The notes under the pieces: model-generated
Databases searched by the model: none
What the model was told of the DNA's origin: nothing
The model's input: the letters and a program-made list of their open reading frames with translations, nothing else
Source of the DNA: Chloroflexota bacterium
GTDB lineage: Bacteria > Chloroflexota > Chloroflexia > Chloroflexales > Herpetosiphonaceae
Assembly: GCA_020161265.1 (NCBI GenBank)
Contig: JAIUOC010000008.1
Span: forward strand, 62,001-126,000
Reading direction: 5' to 3'
DNA length: 64,000 nt
Position numbers and translations under genes: made by a program
Shown: piece after piece, positions 1 to 7,216 of the stretch
Position numbering within the stretch: the stretch's first letter is position 1
How the letters are laid out: each line of letters opens with the position of its first letter

Positions 1-165
1 CGCGAAGGACACGAAGGTTAAGTTTTTGCCACGAATAATTATTTTTCGCCACAGATTATCACAGATTTGCTTGATTATAATCTTCTTAGCCAAAATCAAT
101 TACCGTTCATCCCTCTTTCTGCCTTTTGCCTTCTGCCTTTTGATTTCATCTTTCATCCTTCATCC
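1..165. repeat. Dispersed intergenic repeat remnants
   Basis: The first 20 bases carry the CGAAGGACACGAAGG motif that recurs near 18680, 20535, 20625, 29432 and 47883. Bases 105-165 are a pyrimidine-rich stretch built from TTCATCC, CTTCTGCC and CCTTTTG units, resembling those at 39270, 43170, 47810 and 53410. No open frame here has a convincing ribosome binding site. Function unknown. Confidence 0.6.
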
Positions 166-207
166 TTAAATAAAAAGCCCCTCGCCCATGTGCATGGACG
201 AGGGGCT
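165..207 (-). terminator. Rho-independent terminator of gdhA
   Basis: Read on the minus strand, AGCCCCTCG (207-199) pairs with CGAGGGGCT (184-176), and a run of T follows (176-172). It lies 13 bases beyond the gdhA stop codon, on the expected strand. Confidence 0.85.
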
Positions 208-219
208 GAACAGCCTTGC

Positions 220-1479
220 TTATGGATAAATCCCGCGGATTTGGGTTGCTTCAGCGACCCGTGCCACCGCGACCATATAGCCGCCCATGCGCATTGAAAC
301 TTTGTGCTTGAGGGTTTGGGCCAACACCGATTCAAAACTGTGCTGCATAATCCGCTCAAGCTTGTTGTTGATTTCTTCTTCAGTCCAGAAGAATTCTTGC
401 AAGCCTTGAACCCATTCAAAGTATGAAACGGTCACACCACCAGCATTGGCCAAGATATCGGGCACAACAAAGATGCCTTTTTCAAACAAGATATCATCAG
501 CTTCGGGAGTAGTTGGGCCGTTCGCGCCTTCGACCAGCAATTTACAGTGAATTCGGCCTGCATTTTCCTCGGTAATTTGGTTTTCCAAGGCACATGGAGC
601 CAAAATATCACATTCAATTTCAAGCAACTCGCTATTGCTGACCCGCTCGATGCCTTCGGCTTGGTAGCCTTCCAGCGAACGATGTTGCTTGGTATAGGCA
701 ATCATTTCGGGGATGTTCAAGCCACGACGGTTGTAGTAGCCACCAGAAACATCGCTAACTGCAATCACTTTGCTGCCCATGCGCTGCATCATATCGGCGG
801 TAACACTACCCACGTTGCCAAAGCCTTGAATCACCACGGTTGCGCCTTCGATGCGCAAGCCAAGATGTTTGGCGGCCTCGCGGGCAACAATGCTAACCCC
901 GCGTCCAGTTGCTTCGACCCGCCCAAGCGAGCCACCAACTTCAACCGGCTTACCAGTGATCACAGCTGGCACGGTGTAGCCACGATGCATCGAGATTGTA
1001 TCCATAAACCAAGCCATCACTTGGCCGTTGGTCCCAACATCGGGAGCAGGAATATCTTTTTCAGCGCCAACCAAAATGCTAATTTCAGTTGCAAAACGCC
1101 GGGTCAATCGCTCTAATTCACTTTGCGATAGTTTCGTTGGGTCTACAATGACCCCACCTTTTGCGCCGCCATAAGGAATATTAACCAGCGCACATTTCCA
1201 GGTCATCCACATCGCGAGAGCACGAACTTCATCGATATCGACTGCTGGGTGATAGCGAATCCCGCCTTTGGCTGGACCACGTGAAACATTGTGTTGGACG
1301 CGATAACCGCTAAACACTTGAATCTCACCATTGTCCATTTTGACTGGGAAATTGACGCTTAATTCGCGTTGAGGGACGCGCAGAACTCGACGCAAGCTGT
1401 GGTCGAGATTCAGCTTTTCAGCAGCGAGATCGAATTGACGCTGAGCATTCTCGAATGCGTTGCGATGAGAGTCAGCCAT
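220..1479 (-). CDS. gdhA: Glutamate dehydrogenase (Glu/Leu/Phe/Val dehydrogenase family)
   Basis: Catabolic-type, NAD(P)-dependent glutamate dehydrogenase, interconverting glutamate and 2-oxoglutarate plus ammonia in the cytosol. About 419 residues, normal for hexameric bacterial GDH. The Glu/Leu/Phe/Val signature with its catalytic lysine is visible as PYGGAKGGV, followed by the second catalytic region (PAPDVGTNGQ). A Rossmann dinucleotide-binding segment (VVIQGFGNVG) comes near residue 210, and PCALENQI and LVEGANGPTTPEA are family-typical. The ATG at 1479 was chosen over an in-frame upstream start at 1515 because AGAAAGGA lies 7 bases before it and the family begins near here. The GNAT gene stops 50 bases upstream on the same strand, so co-transcription is possible. 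Cofactor preference cannot be read from the sequence with certainty. Confidence 0.95.
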   Translation of the reverse strand: MADSHRNAFENAQRQFDLAAEKLNLDHSLRRVLRVPQRELSVNFPVKMDNGEIQVFSGYRVQHNVSRGPAKGGIRYHPAVDIDEVRALAMWMTWKCALVNIPYGGAKGGVIVDPTKLSQSELERLTRRFATEISILVGAEKDIPAPDVGTNGQVMAWFMDTISMHRGYTVPAVITGKPVEVGGSLGRVEATGRGVSIVAREAAKHLGLRIEGATVVIQGFGNVGSVTADMMQRMGSKVIAVSDVSGGYYNRRGLNIPEMIAYTKQHRSLEGYQAEGIERVSNSELLEIECDILAPCALENQITEENAGRIHCKLLVEGANGPTTPEADDILFEKGIFVVPDILANAGGVTVSYFEWVQGLQEFFWTEEEINNKLERIMQHSFESVLAQTLKHKVSMRMGGYMVAVARVAEATQIRGIYP

Positions 1480-1529
1480 TGACTTGTTCCTTTCTAATTG
1501 ATCGCCTTTGATCAAAAGAGGCCTCTTGG

Positions 1530-2207
1530 TTATGCAGAAGTCTCTCTAAGATTATACGACATATAAATCCAACGGCGTTCACCGAGAAACAGGGCGTTCC
1601 ACCATGAGCGGCGCACCTGACCCTCGCTAAAGCCCAAATTACGGTATAACGCTCGCGCACTGTGGTTGGAGGCACTCACGTACAGCCCTAGGCGTTTTTT
1701 GCCAAGCTCACGGGCTAGCGTCATGCTATGCCGCATCATTGCTTGGGCAATGCCTCGCCGACGATAGTGTTCGGCAACCGCCACATCGCTAATAAAACCT
1801 TCATCCCGCCCAATCCGATGGTCGATTTGGGAAAGCGCATGAACGGCGCGAAACGCACCCCAAGCACCAAGTTCGCGCAAAAATGCTTGCTCAACCAACC
1901 CAACATCGTCTGGACGCATCTCGACGGTGCGCAGCGTAATTGTGCCGACAAGTTCGCCGCCAGCTAACATGACGTACATTCCTTGTAGGCTACTTGGCCC
2001 TTGCATTTGATGCGATTGATGTAATGCCGCCACGCCACGTTGGATGCCGCGTTTGCCAAAAGCCGAGCTAAATTTATCGGCAAAGGCCAGTGCCTGCAAT
2101 TGCAACATTGGCGCGAGATCATCCATTATGGCTGGCCGAATCATCAAAGCCAAGTCACCCAACTGAAAAGGCACCGTTGCACGGATTTGCGGTGATGGTA
2201 CAATCAT
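1530..2207 (-). CDS. GNAT family N-acetyltransferase
   Basis: Predicted acetyl-CoA-dependent N-acetyltransferase of unknown substrate, about 225 residues. The acetyl-CoA-binding motif A is visible as EHYRRRGIAQAMM (R-x-x-G-x-A type), followed by LGLYVSASNHSARALYRNLGF, the usual C-terminal GNAT segment with a conserved Asn and Tyr. The domain itself begins near the internal MIRPAIMDD. The start at 2207 is preceded by a modest GGAAAA; 2144 is an alternative start that would give only the GNAT core. It is the gene immediately upstream of gdhA, in the same direction. Confidence 0.8.
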   Translation of the reverse strand: MIVPSPQIRATVPFQLGDLALMIRPAIMDDLAPMLQLQALAFADKFSSAFGKRGIQRGVAALHQSHQMQGPSSLQGMYVMLAGGELVGTITLRTVEMRPDDVGLVEQAFLRELGAWGAFRAVHALSQIDHRIGRDEGFISDVAVAEHYRRRGIAQAMMRHSMTLARELGKKRLGLYVSASNHSARALYRNLGFSEGQVRRSWWNALFLGERRWIYMSYNLRETSA

Positions 2208-2303
2208 TGATATTTTCCAAACAAAAAAACCGTGCAACCTGCACGGATGATTGGAGCGTACCACAATCAACGTTGATCCGGCACGTTAGCTAGGCGCATT
2301 CTA

Positions 2304-2362
2304 CACCCGCTCGGATCACCCGTCAAGCACTATTAGTCGGGTGCGCGAGGTAGGCGCGGGTG
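2304..2362 (+). other. Structured leader or hairpin region upstream of the microprotein genes
   Basis: Two nested stems can be drawn: CACCCGC (2304-2310) with GCGGGTG (2356-2362), and inside it CACCCG (2317-2322) with CGGGTG (2338-2343). The element lies between the divergent GNAT gene and the first microprotein gene, ending about 40 bases before its AGGAGG. It could be a structured 5' UTR. No known riboswitch motif was recognised. Confidence 0.35.
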
Positions 2363-2414
2363 AGCTTCACGGCCTAGCAGGCTAATCGACCGGAATACTT
2401 TAGGAGGATTGTGT

Positions 2415-2591
2415 ATGTCACTGTTTTGGATTGGTTGTTTCGTGATTTTGGGCTTACTCAGCATTAGCGGTTTGATTTTGCTGTTGCTCAAACTCGGCGT
2501 GATTGTGCAAAAAGCTGGCGAACCCCCACATATCGATCATGGCAATTATTCGATGGATCAAGGTCGCGAGGTCAAGGCCGAGGATCAATAA
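2415..2591 (+). CDS. 58-residue single-pass membrane protein, PPHID-tail type (copy 1)
   Basis: Unrecognised small protein of 58 residues. Residues 1-30 form one strongly hydrophobic helix (FWIGCFVILGLLSISGLILL). The rest is a short polar tail, VQKAGEPPHIDHGNYSMDQG, ending in charged residues. A perfect AGGAGG (2402-2407) lies 7 bases before the ATG, supporting translation. The next gene (2653-2829) has the same length and the same tail pattern, so this is a tandem paralogous pair separated by a terminator-like hairpin. A helix followed by a short soluble tail suggests a membrane-anchored peptide or subunit. Function unknown. Confidence 0.75.
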   Translation: MSLFWIGCFVILGLLSISGLILLLLKLGVIVQKAGEPPHIDHGNYSMDQGREVKAEDQ

Positions 2592-2600
2592 TTAACTAAC

Positions 2601-2634
2601 AGCGTACTGAAAAATCTCAGTACGCTGTTTCTTT
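2601..2634 (+). terminator. Rho-independent terminator between the two microprotein genes
   Basis: AGCGTACTG (2601-2609) pairs perfectly with CAGTACGCT (2618-2626), followed by GTTTCTTT. It begins 9 bases after the stop of the first microprotein gene. The second copy therefore either relies on read-through or has its own promoter. Confidence 0.85.
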
Positions 2635-2652
2635 AACGACGGAGCATAACTC

Positions 2653-2829
2653 ATGCCAATCATCATCGCTATTTTAGGCATGCTTGGCTTAATTGGGCTG
2701 GCAAAGGCTATTTCAAAATTATGGCAACGGATCAGCGTGCTGATTCAAAAAGCCAAAGAACCACCACATATCGATCAGTTAGATTATTCGATCAATGACG
2801 TACATGAGATCAAATCTGAGCAAGGGTGA
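2653..2829 (+). CDS. 58-residue single-pass membrane protein, PPHID-tail type (copy 2)
   Basis: Paralogue of the preceding microprotein and exactly the same length. It begins MPIIIAILGMLGLIGLAKAI (hydrophobic helix), then has IQKAKEPPHIDQLDYSIND and a charged end. The shared pattern is (V/I)QKAxEPPHID, then YS, then a short acidic/lysine tail. GGAG (2641-2644) lies 8 bases before the ATG. Conservation of the tail rather than the helix suggests that the tail carries the function, perhaps a binding motif. Function unknown. Confidence 0.7.
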   Translation: MPIIIAILGMLGLIGLAKAISKLWQRISVLIQKAKEPPHIDQLDYSINDVHEIKSEQG

Positions 2830-2837
2830 GTTGGGTT

Positions 2838-2866
2838 GAACGTGCTGGAGCAATTACAGCACGTTC
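2838..2866. terminator. Hairpin between convergent genes
   Basis: GAACGTGCTG (2838-2847) pairs with CAGCACGTTC (2857-2866), 10 perfect base pairs with a 9-base loop. It lies between the second microprotein gene and the convergent hydrolase gene, so it probably serves as a bidirectional terminator, although the T-tracts are short. Confidence 0.7.
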
Positions 2867-2871
2867 GGCAT

Positions 2872-3756
2872 TTAATAGATTGATTGAACCTCAGGCAGCG
2901 CCAAACCTGCCAAAAAAGCTTGCATTATATCGTGATGATCGTCAGTTAGTGGTGTCGTAAGTTGCTGACCAATTTGGGCCAAAATTGCCTCAGGATGCGG
3001 GCCAACTTGGCTAACGATTGTGCCAATGTGGCGTAATAACTGAGCTTCGGCCTCAAATTCAGCACGGGTTAACGGCTGCTCATGATGGCTAGCACAATAA
3101 TAATCAGCAGGCAAGCCCAACAAGCGCTCCAACAAAGGGAAAAGTTGGCTGGTGGTTAAGCGTCTTGCTCCATGATACAAGTCGTCGTAGATGCAATCGC
3201 CCAAAAAGACCACCGCTTGGCTTGGCAGATAAACAATCATTGAATCGTGAGCGTGATCGCCACCAACCACGATTAATTCAGCAACACAATTGCCCAAATC
3301 AAGCGTTAATTGTTGTTCGATGGTGGTGGTTGCTGCGACAACCTGCAACTGGCTACGATCAGCCAACTCGGCCTTAATCATATCGCGGCAAAAGGCAATT
3401 TCTAAACCATCAGCCACTCGCTGATCCAAAGCTACATCACTCCAGTCGAGCGTCGCCAGCACCTGCAAAATACGGTTGGTTTCTTGCGAGGCATAGCTTG
3501 GCAGGTCAAGGGTCGCTGCACCAAACACATGATCCCAATGCCAATGGGTCAGGGCAAGGCAGGTTGGTTGCGGCAAGGCTCGGGCCTGAATTGCCTTACG
3601 CAATAATCCAACATGGGCAGGCGAATTGCCTGAATCAATTAATAAACATTCACGATCGCCAACTACCAGGCCCAACATCGGGCGATCGGTGCGACTATCA
3701 GCAGGCAACCAAAAAATTCGTTCGGTCAAAGGCTGGAGTTGATCAAGGGCATGCAT
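2872..3756 (-). CDS. Metallo-beta-lactamase-fold hydrolase
   Basis: Predicted cytosolic metal-dependent hydrolase, about 294 residues. The zinc-binding signature is intact (LALTHWHWDHVFGAA, the HxHxDH motif), preceded by LLIDSGNSPAH, the usual strand before the metal site. Further conserved His/Asp appear in GGDHAHDSMIVYLP and VFLGDCIYDD. The C-terminal region (CASHHEQPLTRAEFEAEAQL) supplies the last ligand. The ATG at 3756 was chosen because GGAGAAGGAA lies just upstream; the open frame continues further 5' without domain content. Substrate unknown: glyoxalase II-like, lactonase or thioesterase activities are all possible in this family. Confidence 0.85.
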   Translation of the reverse strand: MHALDQLQPLTERIFWLPADSRTDRPMLGLVVGDRECLLIDSGNSPAHVGLLRKAIQARALPQPTCLALTHWHWDHVFGAATLDLPSYASQETNRILQVLATLDWSDVALDQRVADGLEIAFCRDMIKAELADRSQLQVVAATTTIEQQLTLDLGNCVAELIVVGGDHAHDSMIVYLPSQAVVFLGDCIYDDLYHGARRLTTSQLFPLLERLLGLPADYYCASHHEQPLTRAEFEAEAQLLRHIGTIVSQVGPHPEAILAQIGQQLTTPLTDDHHDIMQAFLAGLALPEVQSIY

Positions 3757-3787
3757 TGAAATTCCTTCTCCCACTAAGGAGGCTACC

Positions 3788-4276
3788 ATGGGTTCTTCGC
3801 AAACTTCTGGGCGGTTGGTAGTAGTTATTATTAGCTCAATTGTTCTGTATCTGATCTTCAATATTGGTTCGATTTTCTTAATTGATCCGCGCAAATACCC
3901 AACTTTGCTGATCGTCGTGACCGTGCTCGGTGTTGTGGGCTTTGGAATAGGAATTTACTTGGCGACACGCTGGGCACTCAAGCCATCGCGTTATCGCGAA
4001 GCCGAGAAAATTGGCCAACTGATACAAGGTCGCATCGTGGATTGCACGCCAACGGGCTGGAAACACAAACGTTCTCGCGGCTTTTCGACTGGAATTACTG
4101 GACATGAATATCGGCTTATTCTTGAGATTAACCAGCCCAATCAGCCCAACCTCCAAGCAACGATCTATAGCTATTTTGGAATCGATAAAACTCCGCGTAA
4201 AGGCCAATATTTGAGCCTCAAGCAGCACCCACAGCACCCAGAAGTAGTCGTGCTAGCTACACCAACCACGGAATGA
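3788..4276 (+). CDS. Two-helix membrane protein of unknown function
   Basis: 162 residues, no family recognised. Two hydrophobic helices at about residues 8-30 and 40-60 are followed by a soluble region of about 100 residues with basic patches and a beta-rich look (EYRLILEINQP, GQYLSLKQHPQ). AAGGAGG (3776-3782) precedes the ATG by 5 bases. It is divergent from the hydrolase gene, and its end overlaps the convergent methyltransferase gene by 20 bases. The soluble part may be a small beta-barrel such as an NfeD- or SH3-like fold, but that is a guess from pattern alone. Confidence 0.75.
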   Translation: MGSSQTSGRLVVVIISSIVLYLIFNIGSIFLIDPRKYPTLLIVVTVLGVVGFGIGIYLATRWALKPSRYREAEKIGQLIQGRIVDCTPTGWKHKRSRGFSTGITGHEYRLILEINQPNQPNLQATIYSYFGIDKTPRKGQYLSLKQHPQHPEVVVLATPTTE

Positions 4277-4685
4277 AACGCTTGCTGCGTTGTTGATAAG
4301 CGGCATAATGTGCAAAGCGTTGATTGAGCAATTGCTCCTCGTAACGGGCTTTGAGCCATAAATCGATCAATAAAATTGCCAATACCAACCAGCGCCAAAG
4401 CCGTGGCTCAACCATCACCCACGCCAAGCTACAAACCGCCAATGCAGTGTACATTGGGTGACGAATCCAGCGATAGGGACCATGGACGGTTAATTGGGCG
4501 TTACTCAGCAGTTCGGGCATAATCGAGAGATTGTTGAGGCGCATGCTGATCAGCGCCCAAATGCCTAAGCCAACACCTAAACCAAACACCACCAACCAAA
4601 GCATTGAAACCTTCTGCAATGGTGTGCTGATCGCCAACAAACCTAAACAGATGAATTGTAAGGCTACATAGATTTTCGAACGCAT
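4257..4685 (-). CDS. Isoprenylcysteine carboxyl methyltransferase-like membrane protein
   Basis: 142 residues with three to four hydrophobic segments. The C-terminal half carries the ICMT/PEMT-family signature: GPYRWIRHPMYT, then YEEQLLNQRFAHYAAYQ. In known members this region binds S-adenosylmethionine and substrate at the membrane. Bacterial relatives methylate lipids or small molecules, or have no known substrate. The start at 4685 has GCAGGAG 5 bases upstream; the longer frame to 4847 would overlap the upstream acetyltransferase gene and has no matching ribosome site. Confidence 0.8.
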   Translation of the reverse strand: MRSKIYVALQFICLGLLAISTPLQKVSMLWLVVFGLGVGLGIWALISMRLNNLSIMPELLSNAQLTVHGPYRWIRHPMYTALAVCSLAWVMVEPRLWRWLVLAILLIDLWLKARYEEQLLNQRFAHYAAYQQRSKRFIPWLV

Positions 4686-4743
4686 ACATGCTCCTGCGTT
4701 AGCAACCCAAGGCAAACGATAATAGTTCAATTTTAGGCCTAAA

Positions 4744-5538
4744 TTAAACCATTCGCTGTTGCAACAAGACCTCGCTATAATCGGCAACCCAGCCAAACCC
4801 CAAAGCTTGATAGGTGTTAATTGCCGCTTGATTGGCACAATGCACATTCAAGCCAATGTGATTAATGTCGTGGCGCAGGCTTTGGCAAAGCTTGGCGGTT
4901 ACTTGCTTGGCTAGCCCTTGGCCACGATAGGTCGGATGGGTCGTAATATTGCCTAAGGCTGCCACACGATAGTTTGGCGAATAAACATGAATACCCGCAA
5001 TGCTGATTAATTGATTATCACGCCAAATCCCGTAGCAACAACCTGTTTCGAGCATGCGTGGGTCGAAGGCATTGTCAGGATAAGCCTCGGTATACAATTG
5101 ATTAATCGCTGGCAAATCGGCTGGGTGCAATTGCATTACAGCTTGATCGATTACTACCTGATCAAGCTTACTGAAATCCTGCAAAATCATTTTTTGATGC
5201 AGGCCATGATCCTCAATCTGGTAACGATCAGCCAAACCCTCGGCAATCCCAGGCGAAAAATGGCAATAGATCTTGGCTGGCAGCAATGGGCGCAAGGCAT
5301 CGCGCAACTGAGCCGAATAATGCTGTTGCTGATCATCAAACATCAACCAAATTGGGGTGTTATGGCCAAGATAGATTAACGCAAGCTGTAATAATTCACC
5401 TGCTTGCTCAAGCCCATACCAAACCGTCGATGGCCAGAAAAAGCGATCTAAATCGCCAATTTGATAAATATTGAGATCAGCATTGCGGCTAAGCCACGCT
5501 GCAATTCGCTCTGGTTCGTGCAAAGAAATTAAACGCAT
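4744..5538 (-). CDS. GNAT family N-acetyltransferase with extra N-terminal domain
   Basis: About 264 residues. The C-terminal half is a GNAT domain: THPTYRGQGLAKQVTAKL is motif A and IGLNVHCANQAAINTYQALG is motif B. The N-terminal 130 residues form a second, less conserved lobe, as in two-domain GNATs. The ATG at 5538 has GAGGTGG upstream; a GTG three codons earlier is also possible. It ends 59 bases upstream of the ICMT-like gene on the same strand. Substrate unknown. Confidence 0.8.
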   Translation of the reverse strand: MRLISLHEPERIAAWLSRNADLNIYQIGDLDRFFWPSTVWYGLEQAGELLQLALIYLGHNTPIWLMFDDQQQHYSAQLRDALRPLLPAKIYCHFSPGIAEGLADRYQIEDHGLHQKMILQDFSKLDQVVIDQAVMQLHPADLPAINQLYTEAYPDNAFDPRMLETGCCYGIWRDNQLISIAGIHVYSPNYRVAALGNITTHPTYRGQGLAKQVTAKLCQSLRHDINHIGLNVHCANQAAINTYQALGFGWVADYSEVLLQQRMV

Positions 5539-5640
5539 TTCAACCACCTCAAGCTAGTTCAATCAATCGCCCAATTATAGGCCAGCAAAATCTCCGTATA
5601 CTATGAACACGATCTGATTCTAGCCTGAAAGGGTGCTGCA

Positions 5641-6540
5641 ATGAAGCGCTGGCAAAGCGATGGGATTCTTTTGTTGATTGTGATGCTTTGGGGCAGCACA
5701 TTTTTTGTGGTTCGCGATGCCACTGATCATTGGCCACCGTTGGCCTTTGTGACTTTACGCTTTGGCTTGGCAACCTTGGCCCTGCTGCCATGGGCAATTA
5801 AGTCGTTCAGTCAGTGGACTCGCACCGATTGGCAAGCAGGTTTGATTACTGGTGGCTTGCTATGTGTTGGCTATATCACCCAAACCATTGGCATTAGTAT
5901 GACCACCGCCTCACGGGCTGGATTCGTTACCGGTTTAAACGTGATTTTTGTGCCGCTGATGGGCGCAGTGCTGTGGCGAACGAAAGTCAGCGCCAAAGTT
6001 TGGGCTGGGGTTGTGTTGGCGGTGGCTGGTTTATATGTGCTTTCGATTGACCCTGCGGCTCAAGCTGGCGCTGAGCCTGTTTCGCTGTGGGGCGATTTCT
6101 TGGTGTTTATCTGTGCAGTGACCTTTGCTGGCCATATTTTGGCGATTGGCCATTGGACCAAACAGGCCTCGCCAATTGCCATGAACTTGATTCAAGTGGC
6201 GGTGGTGGCAGTCGTTGCGGGCATTGGCAGTCTGTTATTTGAAACTGTACCCGCCTTGCCCGCCGATGTTTTTTGGGCTGGAGCCTATTTGGGCATCATT
6301 TGTACAGCGGTGTTACTGGCGATTCAGATTATCGTGCAGCGCTATGCCTCGCCAACCCGCACCGCCCTGATTTTCGTGCTGGAGCCAGTCTTTGCGGCAC
6401 TGTTTGCCTCGACCTTTGGCAACGAAACCATTTCATCAACCTTTGTTTGGGGTGGCCTATTAATGATGATCGGCATTGTAATTGCTGAATTGCCACCACT
6501 AGCGATGTTTAAAAAGCAGGAGCCGAATGAAACAGTTTGA
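5641..6540 (+). CDS. EamA/DMT-family transporter
   Basis: 299 residues with about ten hydrophobic helices and two EamA repeats, typical of drug/metabolite transporters at the plasma membrane. The start (LLIVMLWGSTFFVVRDA) and the second-repeat end (ALIFVLEPVFAALFA) match the family pattern. Substrate cannot be assigned; relatives export amino acids, nucleosides or metabolites. Its end overlaps the next gene by 14 bases, so the two are probably translationally coupled. Confidence 0.88.
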   Translation: MKRWQSDGILLLIVMLWGSTFFVVRDATDHWPPLAFVTLRFGLATLALLPWAIKSFSQWTRTDWQAGLITGGLLCVGYITQTIGISMTTASRAGFVTGLNVIFVPLMGAVLWRTKVSAKVWAGVVLAVAGLYVLSIDPAAQAGAEPVSLWGDFLVFICAVTFAGHILAIGHWTKQASPIAMNLIQVAVVAVVAGIGSLLFETVPALPADVFWAGAYLGIICTAVLLAIQIIVQRYASPTRTALIFVLEPVFAALFASTFGNETISSTFVWGGLLMMIGIVIAELPPLAMFKKQEPNETV

Positions 6541-7180
6541 GGCGATTTTATTTGATTGCGATGGCGTATTGGTCGATAGTGAGCCGGTCAGTATGCGAGC
6601 ATTGGATGTTTTTCTGGCGCGTTATGGCAAAACATGTGCACCCGACTGGGGTCATCGTATGGTTGGTCGGCGAGCTTATGATAATGCCAAAATGTTGGTT
6701 GAGAGCTTCGATTTGCCCTTGAGCATCGAGCAAACGATTGCCGAGCATCGCCAATTGATTTTTGAACTGGTTGAGCACGAAGCCGAAGCCATGCCTTATG
6801 CAGATCAGATCATTCGTTGGCTCAATCAACAGCAATTCCCGATTGCGGTTGCAACCTCGTCGCCGCGCCCATACTTGAACATGGTGTTGCGAAAATTTGG
6901 CTGGGATGCTTGTTTTGGGGCGACGGTAACGGGTGAAGAAGTTGCCAACGGTAAACCAGCGCCTGATATTTTTCTGCGGGCCGCCGAATTGTTGGGAGCC
7001 AGCGCTCAGGCCAGCCTTGTGCTGGAAGATGCGCCGCAAGGAGTACAAGCAGGTTTGGCAGCGGGAGCAACCGTTTATGCAGTGCCCAATAGCGTCACTA
7101 AATATCTAGAATTTCCGGCAGCGGTGCGCCAATATGCCAGTTTGGCCGAGGTTTTGGCCGAACTACAAGCTCATGCCTAA
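6527..7180 (+). CDS. HAD-superfamily hydrolase, beta-phosphoglucomutase-like
   Basis: 217 residues. Motif I is LFDCDGVLVDSEP with nucleophile and acid/base Asp residues. Motif II is VATSSPRPY, the motif III lysine is in GKPAPDIFL, and motif IV is LVLEDAPQGVQAG. The cap is the alpha-helical type found in phosphoglycolate phosphatase and beta-phosphoglucomutase-like enzymes. It probably acts on a small sugar phosphate in the cytosol. Coupled to the upstream transporter by overlap. Confidence 0.88.
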   Translation: MKQFEAILFDCDGVLVDSEPVSMRALDVFLARYGKTCAPDWGHRMVGRRAYDNAKMLVESFDLPLSIEQTIAEHRQLIFELVEHEAEAMPYADQIIRWLNQQQFPIAVATSSPRPYLNMVLRKFGWDACFGATVTGEEVANGKPAPDIFLRAAELLGASAQASLVLEDAPQGVQAGLAAGATVYAVPNSVTKYLEFPAAVRQYASLAEVLAELQAHA

Positions 7181-7182
7181 TC

Positions 7183-7216
7183 GGCTAAGCCAGAACGCCG
7201 TTGTTCTGGCTTAGCC
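7183..7216. terminator. Hairpin between convergent genes
   Basis: GGCTAAGCCAGAAC (7183-7196) pairs perfectly with GTTCTGGCTTAGCC (7203-7216), a 14-bp stem with a 6-base loop. It lies between the convergent HAD and HAMP-STAS genes. There is no strong T-tract on either side, so its efficiency as a terminator is uncertain. Confidence 0.65.
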
